Positions 20,126 through 28,576 of a stretch of 64,000 nt of DNA are shown here, one piece after another. Source of the DNA: Treponema sp. (GTDB lineage Bacteria; Spirochaetota; Spirochaetia; Treponematales; Treponemataceae); NCBI GenBank assembly GCA_016288205.1, contig JAEEYO010000015.1, positions 1 through 64,000 of the forward strand. The letters run 5' to 3'. Each line of letters starts with the position of its first letter. Position 1 is the first letter of the stretch. The position numbers were made by a program, and so were the translations under genes. The notes beneath the pieces are model-generated. The model was not told where the DNA came from. It ran no database searches and was given only the letters and a program-made list of their open reading frames with translations.

Positions 20126-20572
20126 TTAGTCCGTAAGTATCTGAATGACTTCCGCTTTGTCCGCTGTATTCAGAATCTGGGCACGCTTGTCCGCTGACTT
20201 AAACAGGAGACTTACCTCTGCAAGGAACTGCAGGTGCGGTCCGGTCTTGTTCACGGGCGAAAGTGTCATTATGAATATACGGCACGGCTCCTGATCGAGA
20301 CTGTCAAAATCAACAGCCTTGTCCGAGATTCCTATGCATGCGACGAGATCGGAAACGGTGTCTGTCTTTCCATGTGGAATGGCGATTCCATGCTTCATTC
20401 CGGTTGACATCTTCCTCTCGCGGTCAAGCACACATTCCTTAGCGGCTTCCTTGTCCGTGACCTTTCCTGCCTTCACAAGAATGTCCAGAAGCTCGTCAAT
20501 AATTTCTTCCTTGGTGGATCCCTTCAAATGGAGATCTACTGTTTCAGGTGTTAATACTGTTCTTAAGTCCAT
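20126..20572 (-). CDS. PTS IIA (fructose/nitrogen type)
   Basis: MKHGIAIPHGKTDTVSDLVACIGI active-site region; 148 aa. Confidence 0.88.
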   Translation of the reverse strand: MDLRTVLTPETVDLHLKGSTKEEIIDELLDILVKAGKVTDKEAAKECVLDRERKMSTGMKHGIAIPHGKTDTVSDLVACIGISDKAVDFDSLDQEPCRIFIMTLSPVNKTGPHLQFLAEVSLLFKSADKRAQILNTADKAEVIQILTD

Positions 20573-20578
20573 GTGTAT

Positions 20579-20607
20579 AGTTTATGTTCTGTTGCAAAAT
20601 TTGTCAA
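20579..20607 (-). promoter_or_regulatory. promoter of PTS IIA gene (predicted +1 = A of ATG)
   Basis: TTGACA-N17-TAAACT-ATACAC-ATG on the minus strand. Confidence 0.65.
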
Positions 20608-20738
20608 GGAAAAAATGCTTATTTCGCTCAATTTCGTGCAAAAATCTGCGTTAATTTTTCCACATTATGAAAGATTATGTCAGAAAAACGCAAATTATTC
20701 AAAGATAAACTAAAGAATCTCGGATTCAAGCACCTAGC

Positions 20739-21434
20739 TCAAAGCGGCTGTACCTGCTGCGATGAAATATCCGGAAAAAGTCCCAAAAGCTCATCCGTAT
20801 CCGCGGCAGTGGCAATACATTTTGCCTCCACCAGTTCCTCCTTTGAGCCGAACCCCCAGAGCACACCGACACACGGCACTCCGTTCAAGGCGGCTCCCTC
20901 GGCATCGTAAAGCCTGTCTCCCACCATCACGCAGGTTCCGGGCTCCTTTATCTCAAGACTGTCCAAAACAAAACGGACTATCTCAGATTTTTTCACCCGC
21001 GTCTCATTGATGTCGCTTCCCGCAATCAGGGTAAAAAATCCGTCGAGCGAGTCCCTTTCAAGAAGCTCACGCGCATAACGCTCCGGTTTGCTGGTCGCAA
21101 GGCAGATGGCGTACCCACGATTTTTCAGCTCCCGAAGCATATCGGCCACCCCCGGATAAACCGAAGCCTGATACACTCCCTTCGGCGTATAGTACTCACG
21201 GTAACGTTTCATTGCAAGCTTGGCCTTTTCCTCGTCGAAGCCATAAAAGGTCTGGAAACTGTACATGAGCGGAGGTCCCACCATCTTTCTGTACGCCTCA
21301 TGCCCCGGAAGCTCTATTCCAAAAGACTCCAGCGCATAGTCGAAGGAATTGAAAATCCCCTCGGAGGTGTCCATGATAGTGCCGTCAAAATCAAATAAAA
21401 TGGTCCTGAATTGATTCATTCCTATGTTATACAT
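20739..21434 (-). CDS. HAD-family hydrolase (phosphoglycolate phosphatase-like)
   Basis: FRTILFDFDGTIMDTSEGIFNS and VMVGDRLYDAEGA. Confidence 0.85.
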   Translation of the reverse strand: MYNIGMNQFRTILFDFDGTIMDTSEGIFNSFDYALESFGIELPGHEAYRKMVGPPLMYSFQTFYGFDEEKAKLAMKRYREYYTPKGVYQASVYPGVADMLRELKNRGYAICLATSKPERYARELLERDSLDGFFTLIAGSDINETRVKKSEIVRFVLDSLEIKEPGTCVMVGDRLYDAEGAALNGVPCVGVLWGFGSKEELVEAKCIATAADTDELLGLFPDISSQQVQPL

Positions 21435-21519
21435 TTTTTCCCCCGAAGATTCAAGTGAGCCCTGTCCGCCGCAAAAACACAAAAAAAAATTTATTTTTCA
21501 TTTTTTTACGAAAGCTCTA

Positions 21520-21548
21520 TTGACATTTTTTCTCCTTTATACTATCAT
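21520..21548 (+). promoter_or_regulatory. tRNA-Asn promoter
   Basis: TTGACA-N17-TATCAT upstream of the tRNA. Confidence 0.6.
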
Positions 21549-21569
21549 TTGATTATTCTCAATCGAGAA

Positions 21570-21642
21570 GCTCCCTTAGCTCAGTCGGTAGAGCAACGGA
21601 CTGTTAATCCGTGTGTCGCTGGTTCAAACCCAGCAGGGGGCG
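21570..21642 (+). tRNA. tRNA-Asn (anticodon GTT)
   Basis: Cloverleaf: acceptor GCTCCCT/AGGGGGC, anticodon loop CTGTTAA, T-arm GCTGGTTCAAACCCAGC. Confidence 0.95.
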
Positions 21643-21645
21643 ATT

Positions 21646-21679
21646 AAGTCCAATCGCAAGATTGGACTTTTGTTTTTTT
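21646..21679 (+). terminator. intrinsic terminator, repeat unit 1
   Basis: AAGTCCAATC-GCAA-GATTGGACTT then T-rich tract. Confidence 0.85.
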
Positions 21680-21793
21680 AAAGAGATTTTCTTTAAGCAA
21701 TAAGATTGCTGGGTTTGAAGCCGAAGGGAGCGCCGACCAGGGGGAGGAGCAAGCGACCGTAGGCCGGCCACCAAACCCAGCAGGGGGCGTTCT

Positions 21794-21826
21794 AGCTCAA
21801 TCGTAAGATTGAGCTTTGTTTTTTTT
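21794..21826 (+). terminator. intrinsic terminator, repeat unit 2
   Basis: AGCTCAATC-GTAA-GATTGAGCT then T-tract. Confidence 0.8.
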
Positions 21827-21940
21827 AAAGAGATTATCCTTTTACTATAAGATTGCTGGGTTTGAAGCCGTAGGGAGCGCCGACCAGGGGGAGGATCCAG
21901 CGACCGTAGGCCGGCCACCAAACCCAGCAGGGGGCGTTCT

Positions 21941-21973
21941 AGCTCAATCGCAAGATTGAGTTTTTATCTTTTT
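21941..21973 (+). terminator. intrinsic terminator, repeat unit 3
   Basis: AGCTCAATC-GCAA-GATTGAGTT then T-rich tract. Confidence 0.7.
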
Positions 21974-22196
21974 AAAGCGATTACCTTTTAACAATAAGAT
22001 TGCTGGGTTTGAAGCCGAAGGGACATATTGCAAGCAAGTGCGTAGCAATATGGGATCAGTCAAAATTATGCTTTCATTCAAAAAAATAAACTTGTAACTT
22101 TTAAAAAACGGGTGTATTATATTGATATAGGCATATCTCCAGAAACAGCTTTTTTCGGAGGTATCCACAACATTTTTTCCAAACGGAGGCTTCATA

Positions 22197-23078
22197 ATGA
22201 AAAAAATCGCACTGGTACTGGCAGCTTTGCTTACGGCTGGTACATCATTTCTTGCAGCGGACGAAGTACCATCGTCAGATACCAAGGTAGTATTCCAGCA
22301 GGGACAGCCCGCAGGCTCAATCAAAAAGGTAACAATCGCGCTCAAGGCCGAAAATCTTGTAATCAACAGAACAGAAGAGGAGAACATCTCCATCAGGATT
22401 GACTCAAACTATATGACGGCAGTTCCCCAGGTCTCATTTGACTCCAAGAGCATAAAGATCGAGCAGAAGGACAAAAAGAGCGTCAAACTGCAAAACAGAA
22501 TCTGCATAGTAACCCTCTCACTTCCAAAAGACCTCAAGCTTCAAGAAGTAAAAATCGGAGGAGACTCATCCGACATCATCCTCACCGACGCAAACATCCA
22601 GAAACTTTCCGTCATCACCGGAGACAAGGGAGCAATCACCCTCAGCGGAATCAATGGACAGAGCCTGGAGCTCAAATCTGAGAAGGGAGACGTGGATCTC
22701 AGCGACATTGAGATGGACAAGGACTTCAAGCTCATAAGCGCGGACGGAGCCGTAAGCCTCAAGAATTTGGAAGCTGCCGACTTTACTCTGGAAACTGAAA
22801 AGGGAAAGGTCTCTGCGGAAGGACTCAAGGCAAAGAAGGTTTCCGTCAACACAGACAAGGCAGACGCAAAGATTTCCTTTGACACAATGTTTGAAAAGGA
22901 TTCCGTAATCTACGTAAGCTCAGGAAAGGCTGAGGTCGAGCTTCCTTCAAACGCGGTTCTCTGGACAGCAGGTTCCGTTGACAAGGGACGCTTCCGCTCA
23001 GACTTCACCGAGGACTCAAAGGGTTCCCTCCTCACAATCAAAGTGGGCGGCGGTGATCTCCAGATCCAGAAGAAATAA
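22197..23078 (+). CDS. exported DUF4097-like beta-strand repeat protein
   Basis: Signal peptide; repetitive ITGDKGAITLSGINGQSLELKSEKGDVDLSDIEMDKDFKLISADGAVSLKNLEAADFTLETEKGKV. Confidence 0.75.
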   Translation: MKKIALVLAALLTAGTSFLAADEVPSSDTKVVFQQGQPAGSIKKVTIALKAENLVINRTEEENISIRIDSNYMTAVPQVSFDSKSIKIEQKDKKSVKLQNRICIVTLSLPKDLKLQEVKIGGDSSDIILTDANIQKLSVITGDKGAITLSGINGQSLELKSEKGDVDLSDIEMDKDFKLISADGAVSLKNLEAADFTLETEKGKVSAEGLKAKKVSVNTDKADAKISFDTMFEKDSVIYVSSGKAEVELPSNAVLWTAGSVDKGRFRSDFTEDSKGSLLTIKVGGGDLQIQKK

Positions 23079-23109
23079 GACTGATGCCATAACGGCACCA
23101 TAAAATCAA

Positions 23110-23144
23110 GGCTCCTGCTTAAAAACGGCGGGAGTCTTTTTTTT
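23110..23144 (+). terminator. intrinsic terminator
   Basis: GGCTCCTGC...GCGGGAGTC then T8. Confidence 0.75.
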
Positions 23145-23177
23145 GTTACTGTCCCGGAGGATTTGCCCCGCGTCCAA

Positions 23178-24977
23178 CTAATAGGTCACCCTCTCCCGCT
23201 CCTGCTCAAGGACCACACCGGCTTCCTGTATCTCGCTGTTCGTAGGAATCCAGGGATAGTCGGGACGCAGAAGATTGGCCGATATTACGGGATTTTTCTC
23301 CCTGTCCTCGAAAGTGCCAAGATAATCAGCATAAAAACGCCTGTAATCCACGTGCTCCACGGAATCATCGCTGGTCTGTACGGCCGTAATGATCCAACGG
23401 TCCTTGTGGAAAAGCAAGTGCACAAGATCAGTCCTGCGCTCCACACTCAGAGTCTCCTCGCTGTCGCTGAAAACCAGATTGTAAGTCACGGTATAATCCC
23501 TTGTGTCCTTGTCCTTCACGGCACGTCCGTCTTCCTCCGAAACCGCCTTTGGATGGGAATTCTTCAGGGGGCCGGAAAAGAACACGCTGCCCTTGCTGTC
23601 GTTTATGTTGAAATCCGTAAGCCCGAACATGTTGTAATTGCCGTCGAAGTTGAAATTCATCCATTTCGCCGGAGAGACGGTCTGATCCTTCACGTTATAG
23701 GCATACCGGTTTTTGGCGGCTACATACACAGTGCTCACCATGTCAGCAAACTCGTTTATCTTGCTTCCGCTAGAGCATCCCTGCATGGAGGAAACGTCCA
23801 GATTGTTGACCGCGCTGTAGAACATCTCCACGGTCTCGAACGAAGTGAGTCCCTTTGACGTTGGGTTCGTGGAATCCCCCTGAAAATACATTGCCCCCAC
23901 AACCAAAAGTCCCAGACAGATTGCGCAGACAGCCGTTATCGGGGTGCGTTTTGCCCTGAACCATCTCTTCAATGCAAGCCGGGACTGAAAGCGGGATTTC
24001 TCCTTGAACGCATTTTCCTCGAAGGCCTCCTGCGACATATTTGACTTGCGTATCACCGGCGAAAGAACACCACCGGCGGGAATCTCACCCTTTTCGTTGA
24101 GTCCCAGCTCCTTGTAAAGACTGACCATCGGGAACGTGAGTGAAAAATCACCGTCGTCTATGGAAGATTTTCTGTCCGAATCCTCGCTCAAAATGCCTCC
24201 GATTTTTTCCGTAAGACTGCTGCCACGGGCCTTACCCGCACCGTGTTTTCTCAATCCGGATTTTCTCTGCAAGGCATTGTCTACGAAGAAAGAGAGCTTT
24301 TCATCCAGCGCCCAGATTCTGTTCCTAAGCGGCTCATAATTGCGGTCGAAATAATCAGTGAGACGCTCGTTGGTTTTCAGTGATTTGAACGGAAACTCCC
24401 TTGTGAGCGCGCGATACGCTATGACGGACTGAGTGAAATTGATTGCGGCGCTTCCATGCAAGGTCGGATTCACATAAATTCCGTTTTGCTCGGAGGAATT
24501 CGTCTCCCCTCCGCTTTCCACGGCATTTTCAAAAAGAGTCTTAGGCAAAAAGAGAATCTTGGAAAAATCAGCCGAAAGATAGATTCCTCCGCCGCCTATG
24601 TTCGCCACGTCAATCTTTTGCTTTGAGGCAGCCTCCAGAGCCGAACAAGTCTTTGCAGCAGCATAGATTACAAACGCCTTCTCCGCATTGCCGAGCTCCC
24701 TTGAAAAATCCAGGTCAAAAAAATCTTTCAGCGTGCGTCCAGCAAATCCCGCTCCCTCAAGAATCACGGTCTCAGTCACAGGGCCAGACTCAGACATACG
24801 GGCTCTGGTGCCGGTAAAACGCCACTCGGAAAAATTCCACTGTCCGCCGTCCTTTTGCGCGAGCCAGCCGTTTTCCTCCATGTGGTCCGCCATCCGGGAT
24901 TTCGCGAAGGATCCCTGGGTCATGTATGTGTCAAAGCATATATTTCCGTTCTCAAAAAATACGAGCTGTCCGTCCAT
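23178..24977 (-). CDS. conserved membrane protein with degenerate kinase-like N-terminal region
   Basis: Start at MDGQLVFFENG after AGGAAGAGTGAG; one TM near residue 330; kinase-like spacing without HRD/DFG. Confidence 0.5.
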   Translation of the reverse strand: MDGQLVFFENGNICFDTYMTQGSFAKSRMADHMEENGWLAQKDGGQWNFSEWRFTGTRARMSESGPVTETVILEGAGFAGRTLKDFFDLDFSRELGNAEKAFVIYAAAKTCSALEAASKQKIDVANIGGGGIYLSADFSKILFLPKTLFENAVESGGETNSSEQNGIYVNPTLHGSAAINFTQSVIAYRALTREFPFKSLKTNERLTDYFDRNYEPLRNRIWALDEKLSFFVDNALQRKSGLRKHGAGKARGSSLTEKIGGILSEDSDRKSSIDDGDFSLTFPMVSLYKELGLNEKGEIPAGGVLSPVIRKSNMSQEAFEENAFKEKSRFQSRLALKRWFRAKRTPITAVCAICLGLLVVGAMYFQGDSTNPTSKGLTSFETVEMFYSAVNNLDVSSMQGCSSGSKINEFADMVSTVYVAAKNRYAYNVKDQTVSPAKWMNFNFDGNYNMFGLTDFNINDSKGSVFFSGPLKNSHPKAVSEEDGRAVKDKDTRDYTVTYNLVFSDSEETLSVERRTDLVHLLFHKDRWIITAVQTSDDSVEHVDYRRFYADYLGTFEDREKNPVISANLLRPDYPWIPTNSEIQEAGVVLEQERERVTY

Positions 24978-25125
24978 CTCACTCTTCCTACAAAAATGAA
25001 TCTGTTTGCCCCAAATCCGGGACATGACAGTCCATATACATTTTATCAATAATTCAAAAATCTGTACAGTGGTACAACTTGAGGTTAAAGCAGAAATATT
25101 GTATACTGAACAAAAGGGGTTAGTA

Positions 25126-26223
25126 ATGGCTGGAAACACATTTGGAGAGGCTTTCAGGGTAACGACATTCGGCGAAAGTCACGGGGTCGCGCTCGGATGC
25201 ATCATTGACGGATGTCCCGCGGGGGTTCCGATCGACGCTGATTTTTTACAGTCCGAGATGGACAGACGAAAACCCGGAGCTAGGCAGACAGACTCACAGG
25301 GCAAGGAGATTTTCAATGCGGCCGTCACGTCAAGAAGCGAGGCTGACAGGGCTGAGATTTTGAGCGGCGTATTCGAGGGAAAGTCCACGGGCACTGCGAT
25401 TGCCATTGAGATAAGGAACACCAGCCAGAAATCCAAGGACTACTCATCAATCATGGACAAATTCAGGCCGGGACACGCTGATTTTACATATCACGAAAAA
25501 TACGGCATAAGGGACTACCGCGGGGGAGGAAGATCAAGCGGACGTGAGACTTCGGCAAGGGTTGCTGCGGGTGCGGTCGCGAAGATGTTCCTTTCCATGA
25601 GCGGAGTTGAGATCAAGGCATATACGGTGAGGGCTGCGGGAATCCAGTGCGAGAAAATCAATCTGGAGGAGATTGATAGAAATCCGCTGAGAGTTCCTGA
25701 CTGTGCTTCGGCTGAGCGTATGATGGAAAAAATTGAGGAGCTAAGGAAAAGCGGAGACTCCGCCGGAGGAATAATCGAATGCAGGATTTCAGGACTTCCG
25801 GCAGGTCTTGGTGAGCCTGTGTTTGACAAGATGGACGCGGTTCTTGCCTCAGCCATGCTTTCCATCGGTGCCGTAAAGGGAATTGAGTTCGGCGAGGGAT
25901 TTCATGCGGCTGATTTGACCGGAAGCGAAAACAATGACCCCATGCGCGAGGGACCTGCATTTGTCTCGAACCATGCGGGGGGCATACTCGGAGGAATCAC
26001 ACGCGGCGACGACATTGTGTTCCGGCTTGCGATAAAACCTGTGCCTAGCATCTTCAAGAGGCAGTCCACCGTGGACACATCCATGAGAGAGTGTGAGATT
26101 GAGATAGAGGGAAGACACGACGTGTGCCTTTGTCCGAGGATTGTCCCCGTGGTTGAGGCCATGGCAGCGATTACGGCTGCGGATATGATGCTCAGGAACA
26201 GAAGCTCTCGAGTGGAAAGATGA
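25126..26223 (+). CDS. aroC: chorismate synthase
   Basis: MAGNTFGEAFRVTTFGESHGVALGCIIDGCPAG...RPGHADFTYHEKYGIRDYRGGGRSSGRET. Confidence 0.95.
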   Translation: MAGNTFGEAFRVTTFGESHGVALGCIIDGCPAGVPIDADFLQSEMDRRKPGARQTDSQGKEIFNAAVTSRSEADRAEILSGVFEGKSTGTAIAIEIRNTSQKSKDYSSIMDKFRPGHADFTYHEKYGIRDYRGGGRSSGRETSARVAAGAVAKMFLSMSGVEIKAYTVRAAGIQCEKINLEEIDRNPLRVPDCASAERMMEKIEELRKSGDSAGGIIECRISGLPAGLGEPVFDKMDAVLASAMLSIGAVKGIEFGEGFHAADLTGSENNDPMREGPAFVSNHAGGILGGITRGDDIVFRLAIKPVPSIFKRQSTVDTSMRECEIEIEGRHDVCLCPRIVPVVEAMAAITAADMMLRNRSSRVER

Positions 26224-26315
26224 AAGTGGAAAGATGAAAGTGGAAAGATGAAAGTGGAAAGATGAAAGTGGAAAGTTGAAAGTTGAAAGTTGAGAGTGGA
26301 AAACGGAAAGTTAGA
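26212..26315 (+). repeat. GTGGAAAGATGAAA tandem repeat (four perfect 14-bp units plus degenerate heptads)
   Basis: Units at 26212, 26226, 26240, 26254, then GTGGAAAGTTGAAA, GTTGAAA, GTTGAGA. Confidence 0.9.
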
Positions 26316-26329
26316 GTAGGAGAAAGATA

Positions 26330-27775
26330 ATGGCTAAAAATAAGAAGGTAAATAAAAAGAGAGATGAGAAAAAATCTGGGAAGAAAGGTTCAAGGGCGGT
26401 GAAGGCATTCTGCATCGGGATTCCGCTTGCCCTGATTGTGGCACTCGGTGTCGCCCTGCCTGTAAACGCAAAGTCGGTCATAAAGACTCCGCCGCTCGGT
26501 GACAGGACTTTGGAGCAGGAGAAAAATCTTACGGGAGTTCTGGACTCGCTTTATCCGGAGAGAAAATCCGTGGAGCTCACTCCCCTTCCCAAGGAATACT
26601 TTGAGCTTGATGAGTATGAGATTGCCGCACAGAGCGCCATCATCGTGGACGTAAAGACCGGCAGCATAATCTGGGAGAAAAACGCCGACCAGCAGATTCC
26701 GCCGGCATCCATGACCAAAATCGTGGAGATGTACGTGGTTCTTGAGGCCGTAAAGCGCGGGGACATTTCACTTGACGACGTTGTGCCCCTCCCTCCCGAA
26801 AGCTGGGAAGTCAATCTGCCAGCGGACGCTTCAAGGATGCATCTTGCCAAGGGACACATAGTTACGCTAAGGGAGCTGCTTCTGGGACTTGCCATTGCCA
26901 GCGGAAACGACGCATCAATCGCAGTGGCAAATTACGTTGCGGGTAATATGGAAGATTTTGTTGACCGCATGAACGCAGCCGTCAAGCGCATGGGGCTTGA
27001 AAAAACAGTGTTCGTCGAATCAAGCGGATACAGCGAAAAAAACCTTACCACGGCGAGGGAATTCGCGCTCTTTGCCCGTCAGTACATCCTTGATTTCCCC
27101 GACGCACTCAAGGAATTCCATGCAAAGCCGAGCCTGCGCTATCCCACAAGAAAAAACATGCCGGACGGTTCCACTCCAGTCTCCTACACACAGAACAACA
27201 CGAACAAGCTACTTTCCAAAATCCAGGGCTGCGACGGACTTAAGACCGGATTCATCTACGAAAGCGGCTACAACATCTCCGTAACGGCAGAGATGAACGG
27301 CACCAGGTTCCTTTCAGTCACGATGGGAGGCCCCGGAAACAACACCGTGGACGGAAACACATACAGGGTGAGCGACAACATGACTCTCTTCAACTACGCG
27401 TTCTCCCATTACGCAGACTACCATGCGCCGACAGGAGACGACAAGCATGAGTTCACCGTGGGAATCTTCGGTGGAGCGGAAAAATCCGTAAAGCTTGTTC
27501 CTGCCCTAGACGAGACCTTCACCGTGCCGAGAATCACAAGTGACTCACCCACAGGAGCCGCAGCGAGCGTATACGTGCGTGCAGACGTTCCAAGGTACCT
27601 CTACGGAAAGATTGAGTGTGGAAAACAATACGGCACAATCACCTACATGATTGACGACGAGGTCCTGAGAGTGGTTCCATTGGTCGCCGACCGGACCGTG
27701 GAGCTCGGAGGATTCTTCACCCGCACCCTCGGCAAGCTCGATGAGATACTGCTGGATGCGATTTTAAAAGATTGA
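26330..27775 (+). CDS. D-alanyl-D-alanine carboxypeptidase (PBP5/6-like, S11)
   Basis: PPASMTKIVEMYV (SxxK), ASGNDASIAVANY (SxN), GLKTGF (KTG). Confidence 0.92.
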   Translation: MAKNKKVNKKRDEKKSGKKGSRAVKAFCIGIPLALIVALGVALPVNAKSVIKTPPLGDRTLEQEKNLTGVLDSLYPERKSVELTPLPKEYFELDEYEIAAQSAIIVDVKTGSIIWEKNADQQIPPASMTKIVEMYVVLEAVKRGDISLDDVVPLPPESWEVNLPADASRMHLAKGHIVTLRELLLGLAIASGNDASIAVANYVAGNMEDFVDRMNAAVKRMGLEKTVFVESSGYSEKNLTTAREFALFARQYILDFPDALKEFHAKPSLRYPTRKNMPDGSTPVSYTQNNTNKLLSKIQGCDGLKTGFIYESGYNISVTAEMNGTRFLSVTMGGPGNNTVDGNTYRVSDNMTLFNYAFSHYADYHAPTGDDKHEFTVGIFGGAEKSVKLVPALDETFTVPRITSDSPTGAAASVYVRADVPRYLYGKIECGKQYGTITYMIDDEVLRVVPLVADRTVELGGFFTRTLGKLDEILLDAILKD

Positions 27776-27776
27776 C

Positions 27777-27791
27777 CAAAAAGCTTGAATC
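27777..27791. repeat. left direct repeat flanking MNT-HEPN pair
   Basis: CAAAAAGCTTGAATC identical to 28528-28542. Confidence 0.85.
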
Positions 27792-27824
27792 TATGGTATA
27801 ATGAAACAAGCTGGAGGTTGAATC

Positions 27825-28139
27825 ATGCTTACAGAAGAGGCAAAACTTATAAACGAACGGCTAAAAACCGTAATGAATCCAAATCGAATCTATCTTTTCG
27901 GCTCCTATGCGAAAAATACCCAGAGAGCCGACAGTGACTATGATTTTTATATAGTCATGCCAGATGACGCAGGAAATGAGATTCTTCTTGGTCAAAAGGC
28001 TTACCGTTCACTTCGTGGAATACGCAAGACCCCTGTAGACATTGTTGTCGGACATGAAAGCTCCTTTGAGCGACTCAAAAACCAACCGACGCTTGAGCGT
28101 GAAGTTTTCCGCGATGGAGTAATCCTTTATGAAAAATGA
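27825..28139 (+). CDS. MNT-type nucleotidyltransferase (probable antitoxin)
   Basis: LFGSYAKNTQRADSDYD = GSX10DXD; SD GGAGG. Confidence 0.88.
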   Translation: MLTEEAKLINERLKTVMNPNRIYLFGSYAKNTQRADSDYDFYIVMPDDAGNEILLGQKAYRSLRGIRKTPVDIVVGHESSFERLKNQPTLEREVFRDGVILYEK

Positions 28140-28539
28140 AAGCCTTGTAAAAAATTGGATTGAATTTGCAGACATGGATGCAAATATGGCTTCATTTACC
28201 TTTGAAAATATGCATCCAAAACCGCTTGAACTCATCTGTTATCATTGCCAGCAAGCTGCGGAAAAAATTTTAAAGGCATTGCAAATCGCTATCTCCGAAA
28301 ATGTGGATGTCCAGAAAACTCATGACCTTGCACTACTGGCAGATTCTCTTTCTGAGATCATTGAAATTTCTGACATCATTTACAATGCATGCTCAGATCT
28401 TACCCCATACGGTGTAAAAGTCCGCTATCCAAAAGAGGTTTTCGTGGATGAAACCATGACCCAAAAAGCCTTGAACGATATGAAAAAAGTCTTGGAATGG
28501 GGAAAATCCGAAATAGAGAAACTGACACAAAAAGCTTGA
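28129..28539 (+). CDS. HEPN-domain protein (probable toxin partner)
   Basis: YHCQQAAEKILKALQIAISENVDVQKTHDLALLADSL; overlaps the MNT ORF by 11 bp. Confidence 0.88.
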   Translation: MKNESLVKNWIEFADMDANMASFTFENMHPKPLELICYHCQQAAEKILKALQIAISENVDVQKTHDLALLADSLSEIIEISDIIYNACSDLTPYGVKVRYPKEVFVDETMTQKALNDMKKVLEWGKSEIEKLTQKA

Positions 28540-28542
28540 ATC
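28528..28542. repeat. right direct repeat flanking MNT-HEPN pair
   Basis: CAAAAAGCTTGAATC; contains the HEPN stop codon. Confidence 0.85.
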
Positions 28543-28576
28543 CCTAGAGAAAAACTCCACTGTCAATTATCAAGAC

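Larger units (their letters stand above)
21643..22022 (+). repeat. 147-bp tandem repeat array downstream of tRNA-Asn (2 full units plus partial third)
   Basis: AAACCCAGCAGGGGGCG at 21626-21642, 21773-21789 and 21920-21936 (exact 147-bp period); third unit truncated after GCTGGGTTTGAAGCCGAAGGGA. Confidence 0.9.

Noticed and set aside
20043-20129. 28-codon ORF MRKRIRRFEKTEVLIPHEHFAEDRMLQH
   Set aside because: No clear SD, purine-rich start, overlaps the 3' end of the PTS IIA gene; not enough support.
21604-21921. 105-aa minus-strand ORF with internal repeats (GLRSLAPPPGRRSLRLQTQQS)
   Set aside because: It is a translation of the tRNA-Asn tandem repeat and covers the tRNA 3' end; no start signals.
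26212-26315. CRISPR-like array
   Set aside because: Units are contiguous 14-mers with no spacers; it is a simple tandem repeat.
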